This document shows, in pieces, positions 22,930-34,715 of a DNA stretch of 64,000 bases; position 1 is the stretch's first letter; every line of letters starts with the position of its first letter. Position numbers and translations under genes: made by a program. The stretch spans positions 248,001 through 312,000 of the forward strand of contig JAJIRX010000019.1 in the NCBI GenBank assembly GCA_023853785.1, read 5' to 3'. Under the pieces are notes generated by a model. The model made no database searches. It was not told where the DNA came from and saw only the letters and a program-made list of their open reading frames with translations. Source of the DNA: Psilocybe azurescens. Lineage: Eukaryota > Basidiomycota > Agaricomycetes > Agaricales > Agrocybaceae.

Positions 22930-23560
22930 TCTCACACGTGCTTGTATCGACGTTCGTTCTAGCGAGGCAGGACTAGCTTTTAACACTAGGCTTTGACATC
23001 CTGTTTCACCTGCTACACCCACACAGGCTCAAATTGATCTGCGACGCTGTGGGTGGGGTTAAGGTCGTGAACCGCAAGGTGTAGGAGTAAATATCAATAA
23101 TGGTGAGATTTAACTCTGGGTTCCATGTCGGGGACGCCATTTTGTATCACGCGCATAGCCATTCCCTGCTCCCATCAATGTTCGCAAACTGGCAAGTCAT
23201 GTCAACGTTAGCGCGTTCTCACTGAGCCGTCGTATGCATTGCAGTCCTTGTCGATAATCGAAGTATGTCATATCGTATATTAATCACCTTGAGATTGATT
23301 TCTTTCTCAGTTTGCCGTGGCCATCACAAAGAGGATTTTCCGACCAACTTTAATTATATTACAGAGTGCAAAAGGACGAAGGAAATGGGAAATGTATGAA
23401 CGATAACTAATAATAGACGAATAAGCACAGCTTGACAGATCCAGTAACTAATTTGTGTAATGACAACAGTAAACTTGATATAATAGCTCAAACGAAGATT
23501 ACACGCACTTTGGGATAGGGAAACCCCGCAGGTTACAATCGTAGCTTTTCACAAGCTCGG
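22930..23560. other. Block A/B junction spacer
   Basis: No gene. It aligns with 31870-32430, which likewise leads directly into a satellite array, so it marks the end of one ~8-kb unit and the start of the next. Confidence 0.55.
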
Positions 23561-26500
23561 CGTTGTTCTCTTGGTGGATGAAATGTTTTGTCGCTGATGA
23601 TAGCATGACAGTAAGTTGGGCACGATCAGCACAGACAATAGATTCACACACTTGCTGACAGTGGAAATGACGAGATATAACAGTCAATCGAGCACGATCA
23701 GCTCAGATAATCGAACCACGCACAATCTGAGAGTGGAAATGACGACACATGATAGTCAGTTGGCCAGGTTCGACTCAAATCAATGTTTCACGCACTTCCT
23801 GAGAGTCGAAACGACGATGAATGACAGTCAGTTGGGCAGGATCAGGTCAGATAATCGATTAACGCACTTCCTGAGAGTGGAAATGATGACACATGACAGT
23901 CAGGTGGCTAGAATCAGCTCAGATAATTGATTCACGTACAAGCTGAGAGTGGAAATGACGACGCATGACAGTCAGTTGAGCAGAATTAGCTCAGATAATC
24001 GATTGACGCACTTGCTGAGAGTGGAAATGACGACGCATGACAGTCAGTCGGGCAGGATCAGCTCAGATAATCGATTCACGCACTCGCTGAGAGTGGATGT
24101 GATGAGACGTAACAGTCAGTCGACCACGATCAGCTCAGATAATCGATTCACGCACAATCTGAGAGGGGAAATTACGACGCATGATAGTCAGTTGGGCAGG
24201 ATCAGCTCAGATAATCGATTCACGCACTCGCTGACAGTAGAAATGACGAGACATAACAGTCAGTCAAGCACGATCAGCTCAGATAATCGATTCACGCACA
24301 ATCTGAGAATGGAAATGGCGACGCATAATAGTTAGTTGGTTAGGTACGACTAAAATAAATGTATCACGCACTTGCTGACAGTGAAAATGACGAGACATAA
24401 CAGTCAGTCGAGCACGATCAGCTCAGATAATCGATTCACGCACAATCTGAGAATGGAAATGACGACGCATAATAGTTAGTGGGCCAGGTTCGACTCAAAT
24501 AAATGTATCACGCACTAGCTGAAATTGGAAATGACGACGCATGACAGTCAGTTGGGAAGGATCAGCTCAGATAATCAAATCACGCACTTCCTGAGAGGGG
24601 AAATGACGACGCATGACAGTCAGTTGGCTAGGATCAGGTCAGATAATCGATTCACGTACAAGCTGAGAGTGGAAATGACGACGCATGACAATCAGTTGGG
24701 CAGGATCATTTCAGAAAATCGATCGGCGTACAGTCTGAGAGTGGAAATGATGACGCATAACAGTCAGTTGGGCAAGACCAGGTCAGATATTCGATTCACG
24801 TACACGCTGAGAGAGTGGAAATAAAGATGCATGAAAGTCAGTTGGGCTGGATCAGCTCAAATAATTTTTTGACGTACACGCTGAGAGTGGAAATAACGAC
24901 GCATGACAGTCAATTGCGCAAGACCAACTCAGATATTCAATTCACGCACTTCCTGAAGGTGGAAATGACGATGTATGGCAGTCAGTTGGGAATGATCGGG
25001 TCAGATAATTGATTCACGCACTTCTTCAGATTGCAAACGACGACCCATGATAGTCTGTTGGACCGGATCACCTCTGATGTTCGATTCACGCATGGTCTGA
25101 CAGTAGAAATGAACATGTACGACAGTCAGTGACCCAGGATTAGCTGAGAGAATCGATTCACTCACTTGCTGAGAGTGGAAATGACGATGCATGACAGTCA
25201 GTTGGGCAGGATCAGCTCAAATAATGGATTTACGTACACGCTGAGAGTGAAAATGACAACGCATGACAGTCAGTTATGCAGGATCAGGTCAGATATTCGA
25301 TTCACGCACATCCTGAGAGTGGAAATCACGACGCATGACAGTCAGTTGGGCAGGATCAGCTCAAATATTCGATTCACGCACAGGCTGAGAGCAGAAATGA
25401 TCGCGCATAACTGTCAGTTGGGCAGGATCAGATCAGATATTCGATTTACGAACCTCCTTAGAGCAGAAATGATAATGCAACAAAGTCAGTCGGGCAGGAT
25501 CGGCTCAGATATTCGATTCACGCACACGCACATCCTGAGAGTGGAAATGACGACGCATGACAGTCAGTTGTGGGGGATCAGCTCTGAGAATAGATTTACG
25601 TACACGCTGAGAGTGGAAACGACAACACATAACAGTCAATTGGGCATGATCAACTGAGAGCATCGATTCACGCACGTGCTGAGAGTGGAAATGACAACAC
25701 ATAACAGTCAGTTGGGCATGATCAACTGAGAGCATCGATTCACGCACGTGCTGAGAGTGTAAATGATGATGCATGACTGTCAGTTGGGCAGGATCAGCTT
25801 AGATATTTGATTCACGCACTTCCTGACAGTCGAAACGACGATGCAGGACACTCAGTTGGGCAGGATCAGCTCAAATAATGGATTCACGCACAATCTGAGA
25901 GTGGAAATGACGATGCATTACAGTCGGTTGTGAAAGATCAGCTCAGAGAATAGATTTACGTACAGCCTGTGAGTGGAAATGACAATGCATGACAATCAGT
26001 TGGGCAGGGTCATCTCAAATAATGGTTTCACGTACATACTGAGAATGGAAATGACAATACATAACAGTCAGTTGGGCAGGATCAGCACAAATGATGTTTC
26101 CACGTACAAGCTGAGAGTGGAAATGATAATGCATGGCAGTCAGTTGGGCAGGATCAACTCAAATACTGGATTTACGTACCCACTGAGAGTGGAGATGATG
26201 ACGCATGACGGTCAGTTCGGCAGATTCACCTCAGATATTCGATTCACGCACTCTCTGAGAGTGGAAATGACGACGCGTGACAGTCAGTTGGGCTGGATCA
26301 GCTCAAATAATGGATTCACGTACAAGCTTAGAGTGCGAAAAACTCTGCATGACAATCAGTTGGGGAGGATCAGCTCAGTTATACGATTCACGCACTTCCT
26401 GAGAGTGGAAACGGTGACGCACGACAGTCAGTTGGGAATGATCAGGTCAGATATGCGATTCGCGCACTTCATTAGATTCCAAACGACGACCCATGATAGT

Positions 26501-26700
26501 CTGTTGGACCGGATCGGCTCTGATGTTCGATTCACGCACGGTCTGACAGTAGAAATGAACATGTAAGAAAGTCAGTGGCCCAGGATAAGCTCAGATATTC
26601 GCTTCACGTACACGCTGAGTGTGGAAATGGCGATGCATGACAGTCAGTTCCTCACGATCAGCCCAGATAGTCCATTCACGCACGGTCTGACAGTGCGCAT
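23561..26700 (+). repeat. 72-bp satellite array 2 (about 43 units)
   Basis: This is the longest array in the window, nearly all in phase at 72 bp, with the consensus landmarks CGATTCACGCAC, CTGAGAGTGGAAATGACG, CATGACAGTCAGTTGGGCAGGATCAGCTCAGAT (in parts). Local higher-order structure is visible: around 23950-24520 units with CTGAGAGTGG alternate with units reading CTGACAGT and TAACAGTCAGTCGAGCACGATCAG, and two nearly identical adjacent units lie at about 25600-25760. It ends abruptly inside codon 10 of the ubiquitin-like gene remnant. Confidence 0.95.
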
Positions 26701-26714
26701 TATCATGCGCGACC

Positions 26715-26743
26715 GGAGTAGTCGACCTCGGCGGGTTCATTGC
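26715..26743 (-). pseudogene. Truncated first exon of the ubiquitin-like gene, block B
   Basis: Only the first nine or ten codons remain on the minus strand (ATG at about 26743, MNPPRSTTP). The next bases belong to the satellite. The upstream flank 26745-27215 is retained and aligns with 2887-3371. A deletion, or satellite expansion, has therefore removed the rest of the gene in block B. Confidence 0.75.
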
Positions 26744-27818
26744 GAATGAGAAAAAGGGGGATGTTCAACACTCAATGTGTTGGGGGAGGTGGCCGAGATT
26801 ATAAGGGCAGAGCAGATGAAGAAAGAGAGCGACAGTGAAGCAGCTTCGAAGAGGCGATGAACACAGCCAGTCTTTGCGTTATCCCACGGTTAGACCTCCT
26901 GCTAGAATCTTAAATGGCACCCAAATATATCGCGATCAACGTCACGACGTTAAAGGCAGTGTCAACCTATGTCAACACAGCTATGGACGAATATTCTCAC
27001 CCTTTCTTGTATCTTTGCGCTTACTCTACCTAACGTTGCTTGCAGCAATTGAAATCATTTACTTCAGTGATCCACGTTAGTAACCCGGGCTGCGTACGGA
27101 ATAATTCGAACTCTAAGATATTTTGGCAACCTTTTGACTGACCCTCAATCCTCTAGTGATATATTCTATGAGCCAGATAGGTCGTGAATCAAATAGCATA
27201 ACTGGTGCATGTGTCTGTCCTGATGCCATACAATTATATCACAATGTTTCACTCTGGAAAACCTAGAGAATTTAAACAATGTAAAGACATTAACATTCGC
27301 CGCACATGAACATCAGAATGTGACAAAGTTGACGTTAGTTTGATACGTCTGTTGCTGAAAGATATGTCGATCCGAATATGCAATGTTCACGGCAGGGCTT
27401 GTTGACGGATTGGCCAAAAGAAACCGAGGAAGAATATGCCACGAAAAATTGAGCACAAAAAATGGGTACGGATGGTGACATTATAGTGGAATAGTTCTAT
27501 AATCTAAATATAATCGTAGAAAGCACAACAGAACGAGATATTGTCGATTGTCATAACAGATATTAGAGCATCCATAACCAATTATTAGTAACTATAAGAA
27601 ATTAGTAGGTAAAGAAATAGAAATAGAGATAAGCTGTTGAATTTGAATATACAACTCCAGTCATCATCGTTCTACATACTGGTAGAACGTCGTAATGTGC
27701 ACAAGGGAAGTTGCATCGCGAATCCACTCACCAGAGGGGGACGCGTCGCGTCACACTCCCACCACATTCCCACGTGACTCAACATTTTCCTGAACCCAAT
27801 TTGCCTCTCCGCCCCTCA
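26744..27818. other. Block B flank: empty sites for three elements
   Basis: No gene. This stretch is uninterrupted where the other blocks carry insertions. The site near 26955-26980 corresponds to the 47699-49113 insertion. CAGCTATGGACGAATATTCTCAC (near 26980-27000) corresponds to the 49139-57012 and 57020-61022 insertions. The site near 27210 corresponds to the CACTA insertion of block A. Confidence 0.75.
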
Positions 27819-28293
27819 TGTAGCGGTCTGGGTTTCCCGCTACTATATAAGTCCACGGCCGCCCCAGGAAACATGTACTGGAGTAACGGGTGTGACGATC
27901 TGAAAGTTGTAACGTCGAAGCCTGACTTGGTTCAGACTTATCTCGGGACAGATAGTCCAACGGTTGTGCCGTGTGCAATTCCGGCATGTTCCATTTTAGG
28001 CAGAAACGTTACATTTGGTGGAACAAGAGCGAATGCGTTCGAACCACGGCAAACGAGAATGTTTGTGATTGACCCATGCCTCAATCAGGATGGGGGTATG
28101 TAGCGGTCTGGGTTTCCCGCTACTATATAAGTCCACGGCCGCCCCAGGAAACATGTACTGGAGTAACGGGTGTGACGATCTGAAAGTTGTAACGTCGAAG
28201 CCTGACTTGGTTCAGACTTATCTCGGGACAGATAGTCCAACGGTTGTGCCGTGTGCAATTCCGGCATGTTCCATTTTAGGCAGAAACGTTACA
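27819..28293 (+). mobile_element. TRIM: 475-bp LTR-internal-LTR retrotransposon in miniature
   Basis: Two direct repeats of 195 bp, identical as far as I can see, lie at 27819-28013 and 28099-28293. Both begin TGTAGCGG and end CGTTACA (TG...CA). They bracket only 85 bp of internal sequence, and a 5-bp duplication CCTCA flanks the element (27814-27818 and 28294-28298). A TATA box (CTATATAAG) lies inside each LTR. The internal part starts close to TGGTGGAACAAGAGCG, a possible primer-binding site, and ends in a purine tract (AGGATGGGGG) just before the second LTR. The empty site is present in block C near 61245 (TCTCCGCCTCTCAACTG). It cannot code for protein and must have used another element's enzymes. 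LTR identity means a recent insertion. Confidence 0.93.
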
Positions 28294-28663
28294 CCTCAAG
28301 TGTAACGTCGACGAAAGGTCGACAACTTCCCTCTAATCGCCGTATCCCTTGGCCACCGCACTCTGCATATATATATATCCTTTCTTCTTGAGAACTCTTG
28401 CATTATACGACCACGGAATCGTCGTCATTTTCGACTGCGTTGGCAACACGCTCTAGCGATTGTACGAAAGGAAAGGAACGAAAGACAGTGTGTAGACCGT
28501 GACGAGCTACATCTATGTCTATACGCACTAACACCGAGGATATTGGGGACAAACCGATCAAACGGAGCTACTACAAGCAGTATTGCTCATTATAGACTTG
28601 ACACGACACAAATATCGACACTTGGGCACATATCACGACGAGGCATAGATGATATATTGCAAA

Positions 28664-30330
28664 GCATGCATTCTGCACGCATTAACACTCGATACCCCTG
28701 CCTGCTGAGAGCTGGGACAACTGGTGGAGCAACCACTGGTGGCGGCGGAGCAGGAACAGCAACAAGGACGGCACAGGTCCATAGCTCAGCTGGGTCGTGT
28801 TACAATGGTGTGTTGTTTTTACATCTTTTTTGTGGTTTTTGGTTGTTCCGTTTCTTTCCTAATCAACTAGACGCCATATTTTTGCCCCGAGGGCGTTCAT
28901 CCTGTTATCTCTCCGCTTCGTCTTTCTGTTTATTTACCAGGGATCCATTCTTATTTCTATCCGATTCGCTTTGGGAATCCACAATGAAAGCTCCCGCTGG
29001 TGTTGCATTACCTCTCTATCTTTTGTCCTCCCTTCCTTTCCATATTTTACATTTCACATTGTCGTAACCTATCTTGTTCTACACTACACTACGAGCAACC
29101 AACCAATTTCTGTACTAATCACACATATCTCTTCATACGTCTGTTTCTGCTCACAGGTTGCTCATCGTCCTCATTAAGTCCAAACTGACTAAACTACAAC
29201 ATCGACCCCGCCTACGTGCACCGCACTCACCTGCACAACACCCGCACCTGCCTGCACATGCACCTTGCGCGCTCCGCCGATGTCGTGTACACCTCCAAAA
29301 GCGACCGCCTCGCAAATCCGCTCGTTGACCCTCATGATCAGAATCGCGCGATAGGGTGGAACTTGCAGAAGATGTATAAGGACCTGAAAAGGGAGCGGGC
29401 ACGGGTTCCAGGTCGAGGGGTTGTGGAGCGGGAGCATGAGGATTTTCGCGGCAAAGGAGCATGAGTAGATGGGGCAGACAATGGGGAAGATGCTGTCGAC
29501 GATGTCCCCGCCTCCTCCACCTGTTTATTCTTCCTTCACTGACGCTGTACCCCCGACGGACCATACAGGGATGTGATATACATGGCCATGGGGACGCGCG
29601 TCTCGGTGCTGCCTCTTATACGGGGTATTTTGAGCGTATAGGAGAAGGTATTTGGGAGAGGATCAAGGCTGACCTTGTGTGGGGGCTGATTCAGGGATGG
29701 GTTGTTGGTCGGATTGCGAAGCAGGCGGATGGGCAGGTGCCCACTATTGAGAAGGGAGTCGAGGAGTCGATAGCTGTCGGGCCTCGGCGAGGCAGCAGGA
29801 GAGAAGTTGTGGAGGTTGAAGGCATATAGCTGTACAGGCCCAGTCCGAAACGGAGACTCCGATGATGGCGAAGATGTAACAATTGATAGACACGGGATCC
29901 TAGAAATCCGTCGCATACCTCCTTTCCGTGCTTTAGTTGCTCAAGTACTCCTAACCTGCCTTCATCCCTTCGCCCCCAACCACATCGGAGGAGGAGCAGC
30001 CGGTCGCTGAAGAAAGGAGTGCAGCTACCACACGAATATGGAGCACGGTGCAGATGTGCTAGGGCACGCCGACCAAATTTTGCGATATGGTCAGCGAACG
30101 TGAATAGTGCTGCTGCTAGCGATGCACCACAAGAGCAGAACAGTCCGGACGGATACGAATGACGAAAATGATACATACGATGTAGCTTAAGCTGGGCCGG
30201 GGTAGCGACAAGATGCAGCAGTTGACGATGTGGAGACCCAAGTCGGAGATGTGCCTGGAGAATGTCCAGTGGGTCGTTGATGAGGTTGAAGTTCTCTTTG
30301 GTGGTTCTTTTCTTCATTATCAATACCCCT
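28664..30330 (+). pseudogene. MRH4-like helicase remnant, copy B
   Basis: It has the same layout as copy A: leader exon (MHSARINTRYPCLLRAGTT ... AQVHSSAGSCYN), GT-AG intron from about 28807 to 29156, then a second exon with LARSADVVYTSKSDRLANPL (29270) and AIGWNLQKMYKDLKRERAR (29350). These are followed by VLPLIRGILSV (29600, frameshifted), WGLIQGWVVGRIAKQADGQV (29685) and a Walker-B-like CLENVQWVVDEVEVLF (30255-30300, with DEVE in place of DEAD). Frameshifts and stops separate the pieces. It is a pseudogene of the same ancestral gene as copies A and C. Confidence 0.5.
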
Positions 30331-31675
30331 TGCTTAACTGCAATCCGCCTGTCTATTCTCTTTCATCAACCCCCTCCACTACGGTATCTAGGGCACCCAT
30401 TTTGATTCATTGTTGATACAATCCAGGTCATTCTCGACATGCGCATTTTTCTCGTTTTTGATTGGCTTGAGTGGGCCATTTTTTGTAGTAGTTATTCTGA
30501 CACAACACTGTCGATATTAACTATATGCGCACGTATCTATATACGCTATCATTTGAGCGGCTCCGAACTCTTTGTTTCTCATTCGGCTGTCTTTGTCGCG
30601 GTATTGTTTCTTGTTACCCCAAATGCATTGTTACTTGTTCGACTGCTAGTTGTGGACCAGTTGAAACTGGCCGGCATGTGCACACCATGGGGATACCCTC
30701 AATGTTATGATCCTCTTTTCTGTATTCATTCTAACTTGCCTCTCCGTTTGTGACCTTGTCACGTCTGACTTATGCAAGCGTGGTTCGATTAAATGAGTTT
30801 CGACAGGGATGCGCCCGCGCGCCGCGTTCTCGATTTAGTAATCGTTTTCTTCTTTGCTGACCTTCGAGCTTCAACCCTCCACGTTCAATTCTCGACATCT
30901 CTCCCCACTAACCCTTCTATACCAATGAATTTTCACCTTCTGTAAGGTGGCGATAATCATGCCGCTTGAATTTGGGGCAGGGCTGTGTAGTATCTGGTGA
31001 GCGTGTTCAACGAACAGCGCGTTTGTTCTGTGATACGGATGACTCTCTTCCTCGTAGACGGGCCGTCTAGGCCTCACCTGCACAGTCATTGCAGCATTAT
31101 CTTTCCTATTCGTTAGTAAGCTCGATTGTATCTATGCGGCTGCTCCAGCCGCTTCCCGCATATATGACCCCCATTCGACCCCTTCCTGTCCTGTCCCCTT
31201 CATTACCAACACCACGAACACCACGAACACCACGATCATCATCATAGCTAACAGCATTCAAATCCGCTATTCCTCCCTCGCTGTGCTATATCTTTCCCAC
31301 ACGTCGCTCGACACAACCCAGCCACCTTGCCATTGCGATTATGCGGCTACTCGAGCCGCGTCCCGCATATATCACGCAAATTCGTCCCTCTTCCTGTCCT
31401 GCTGCTCCTTTACAAACACCATCATCATTATCATCATACTCCTATTCCTCCTTCGCCGCTGCCCCTTTGCCCCATGGCGCTCTAAACCCAACCAGCTTTC
31501 CCCCATGTTATTCAATGCCAGCAACCACCACCGACGCCATTCGCGACGCTAACGTGCATGACATCACGGCCTCAATAGACGAACATTATCGCGCAAGGTC
31601 GATGTTACTAACAAGGGATCTCGCGAACTCGCTACTGGAAGGCAGCTGTGCATTCAAGGATTCTGGGAGCAGCGG
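30331..31675. other. Block B spacer
   Basis: No gene recognised. It aligns with 21331-22743 of block A and contains the same short motifs. A CAC/CAT-rich tract lies near 31210-31250. Confidence 0.5.
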
Positions 31676-31866
31676 ATCAGTATATTAGTACAGGTCCAGC
31701 GGGTAGCCATTTGGAGGTTCAAAAGCCCCCGACGTATAGCTGCGCATGTGGATATCAAGCACCACTTTGCTTGCAGGGCAATCGAATGGGGGAGGAAACG
31801 TTGCTCGCTGTATGTCTTCTTCGTTATCCGCTAATCTCACACGTGCTTGTATGGACGTTCATTGTA
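31676..31866 (-). pseudogene. Block B copy of the small conserved ORF
   Basis: It keeps the frame of 22744-22929 (NEEDIQRATFPPPFDCPA to YTDPLLPESLNA) but has an in-frame TAA/TAG before YTDPLL and no start codon at the equivalent position. It is the degraded partner that supports past coding of the block A copy. Confidence 0.4.
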
Positions 31867-32480
31867 ACGACAAAGGACTAAATTTTTAACACTAGGCTTC
31901 GACACTCCATTTAAACTGTCACACCCACACAGGCTCAAGCCGATAGGTGACGCTATGGTGGGCGTTAAGGGCGTGAAGTGCAAGGTGTAGCGGCAAACGT
32001 TAATATTGGTCATATTAAACTCTGGGCTCCATATCGGGGACGGGTTTTGTACCACGCGCCGCAGAGCCATTCCCTACTCTCATCAATGCTCGCAAACTCC
32101 CAAGTCATGCCAACGTAAACGCCTTCTCAACAAGCCGTCGTATGTACTGCACAGTGCAGTCTTTGTCGATAACTGAAGTATGTTATCTAGCATATTAATC
32201 ACCTTGATATTGATTTATTTCTTAATTTGCCGTCGTCATCACAAAGAGGATTTCCGACCAACTTTAAATATATTACAGTGCAAAAGGACGAAAGAGATAG
32301 GAAAACTATAAACGATAGCCAATGACGGACAAATAAGCACCGCTCGACAGCTCCAATAACTAATTGGTGAACGGACAACAGTAAATTGATAGAATAGACC
32401 AGACGAGGGACGAACGCACTGGGTGAGAGTCAAAAGTTGCGTGTGCAATCGTGGCTTTTCATAAGCTCCGCGTTGGGTCC
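31867..32480. other. Block B/C junction spacer
   Basis: No gene. It aligns with 22930-23560 and again runs into a satellite array. Confidence 0.5.
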
Positions 32481-33487
32481 ATGGAATATTCGACGGAGAC
32501 CAGCTGAGAATGGAAACAACGATGCAAAACGGTCAGATTTGGGAGGCAATGTGATACAATGGACATCTACGAACTTTCTGAGAGAGGCAACGACGAGGTA
32601 TGACAGTCAGTTCAGTAAAATCAGCTCAGATAATCGATTCACGGACTTCCTGAGAGTAGAAATGACGACGCATGGGAGTCAGTTTGGAAGAATAAGCCCA
32701 GGTAATCGATTCACGGACTTCCTGAGAGAAGAAATGACGACGAATGACAGTCAGTTTGGCAGGATCAGGTGGGGTAATCGATTGACATACAGGCTGTGAT
32801 TGGAAATGAGAACGAATCACAGTCAGTTTGGCAGAAACAGCTCAGATAATCGTTGAACGCACAAGCTGCGAGTGAAAACAACGATGCATAACAGTCACTT
32901 GGGCAGGGTCAGGTCTGATAATCAATTCACGCACTGACTGAGAGTGAAAATGTCGACGCATGGCATTCAGTTAGGCATGATCGGATGAAACAAATGATTC
33001 ACGTACAGTCTGAGAGTGGAAATGACGACGCATGACAGTCAGTTGGGCACGATCAGATCAAATATTCAATTCACGTACAATCTGAGAGTGGAAATAACAA
33101 CGCATGACAGTCAGTTGGGGCACGATCAGGTGAGATATTCGATTCACGCACCGGCTGAGAGTGGAAATGACGGCGCATGACAGTCAGTTGGGCAGGATCG
33201 GCTCAGATATTCGATTCACGCACTACCTGAGAGTGGAAATGACGGCGCATAACAGTCAGTTGGGCAGGATCAGCTCAGATAATTGATTCACGTACTAGCT
33301 GAGAGTGGAAATGCCGACGCATGACAGTCAGTTGGGCAGGATCAGGTCAGATATTCGATTCACGCACATCCTGAGAGTGGAAATGACGGCGCATGACAGT
33401 CAGTTGGGCAGGATTAGGTCAGATATTCGATTCACGCACCAGCTGAGAGTGGAAATGACGACGCATGACAGTCAGTTGATGAGGATC
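32481..33487 (+). repeat. 72-bp satellite array 3, first part
   Basis: About fourteen units. The first few are diverged (TTTGG type), and later ones have the TTGGGCAGGATC form and share CATGACAGTCAGTTGGG with array 4. It is interrupted at 33487 by a transposon. Confidence 0.92.
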
Positions 33488-34710
33488 TACCGTTGACGGC
33501 TGAGGTCAGGTCTATATTCGAATCTAAAAATGGTTGGCAGGTTGTGCTTCTTAGCTGTTGGGGTCCTATACTCCGTCCTATAGGTAAATTGTCTATAAAT
33601 TATCTGTGATTAATTGTGTGACCTTACGCGTTGCGACCCAATTGTTATGATATTGGATATGGCGTATGTTGTAAAACATAGACTTATAGAAACATTAAAC
33701 TCGGTGCTAGGTTATGAGCGGCTACTTGAGCGTGTTCGAGAGTCACTGAGATATACACAACACGTACTGCCTGTTCAATATGTTCAGAAAATGGTAAATA
33801 TCTGAACTTTGAAAAATCCAGCTGTCTGGCAGCAGCCGGACACGGTAATACTACTACTAAATTGCACTGAGCTAAACCAAACTGAGCTCAGCGCGCCTCC
33901 TTCCTGCTCTCTGGTCACCCTTGCGCGTCCGCTTGTCCCGCTCAGCCCTCCTGACTTCACTCCATAATAGAAGGTAAATATGCACCCATTACGTCTTAAG
34001 AACCAGAGGCAAACCAGATGCCAACAGAGACGTGTATGCGAGTTACTTTACACAGACCAGCACACCGGAGACTCATGCTATGAGGATGGAAACCTCCTTC
34101 AATATCCAGATGTCGTCAAAAATGAGTCAGCGATTTTTGTTTGATTTTTGTCTGACTATTTTCGAAATTCGGACTTCGAAATATAACAAACATGGACATC
34201 CCGACTAATCTCACGGCCATTCTTAAGCGCTCCGACACTTCGGCAGCTGTTATAGTATTATCGTAAGAGATAAAGATACATAATAGACACGTATTATTTG
34301 ACCGAGGTCCAGAAAAAGTCTATTGCACGCTTAAGAATGGCCGTGAGATTAGTCGGGATGTCCATGTTTGTTATATTTCGAAGTCCCAATTTCGAAAATA
34401 GTCAGACAAAAATCAAACAAAAATCGCTGACTCATTTTTGACGACATCTGGATATTGGAAGGAGGTTTCAACTTTTTCAAGAAGTTTCTGTAAAATATAT
34501 TTATGTTTCCACAGCAAGAAAGACATACATATATGACATGAGCGAATCACTGATCCAACCTGGCCACGACACCGTCATGGATACCACCTAGCTTGTCACG
34601 CTTGCAATCACACCAAGAAGCGGTGCCAAATGATGGGCGAATCCCCCTAATACTCATGAGAATTGAACTTCTCTTACCATATACAGACCTGACCTCAGCC
34701 GTCAACGGTA
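33488..34710. mobile_element. 1.2-kb TIR element inserted in satellite
   Basis: The element begins TACCGTTGACGGCTGAGGTC and ends with the exact reverse complement. The inverted repeats are about 30 bp with one mismatch (33488-33517 and 34681-34710). The satellite is duplicated as GGATC on both sides (33483-33487 and 34711-34715), and joining the flanks restores a normal satellite unit. No transposase is visible, so it is non-autonomous. I cannot assign a superfamily from a 5-bp duplication alone. Confidence 0.9.
34089..34470. repeat. Giant hairpin (foldback/MITE) nested in the TIR element
   Basis: Left arm about 34089-34234 and right arm about 34319-34470 are near-perfect reverse complements, with shared stretches GAAACCTCCTTCAATATCC, TCAGACAAAAATCAAACA and GACATCCCGACTAATCTCAC in inverse order. 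They enclose a loop of about 85 bp. Transcription would give a ~145-bp double-stranded hairpin. No target duplication is clear. It lies inside the 33488-34710 element and could be either part of it or a later insertion. Confidence 0.85.
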
Positions 34711-34715
34711 GGATC

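Noticed and set aside
23616..26566. Long plus-strand reading frames in the satellite arrays as genes
   Set aside because: They follow from a 72-bp unit in a multiple of three; no start context, intron or non-repeat domain supports a gene. Kept only as a question in the findings.
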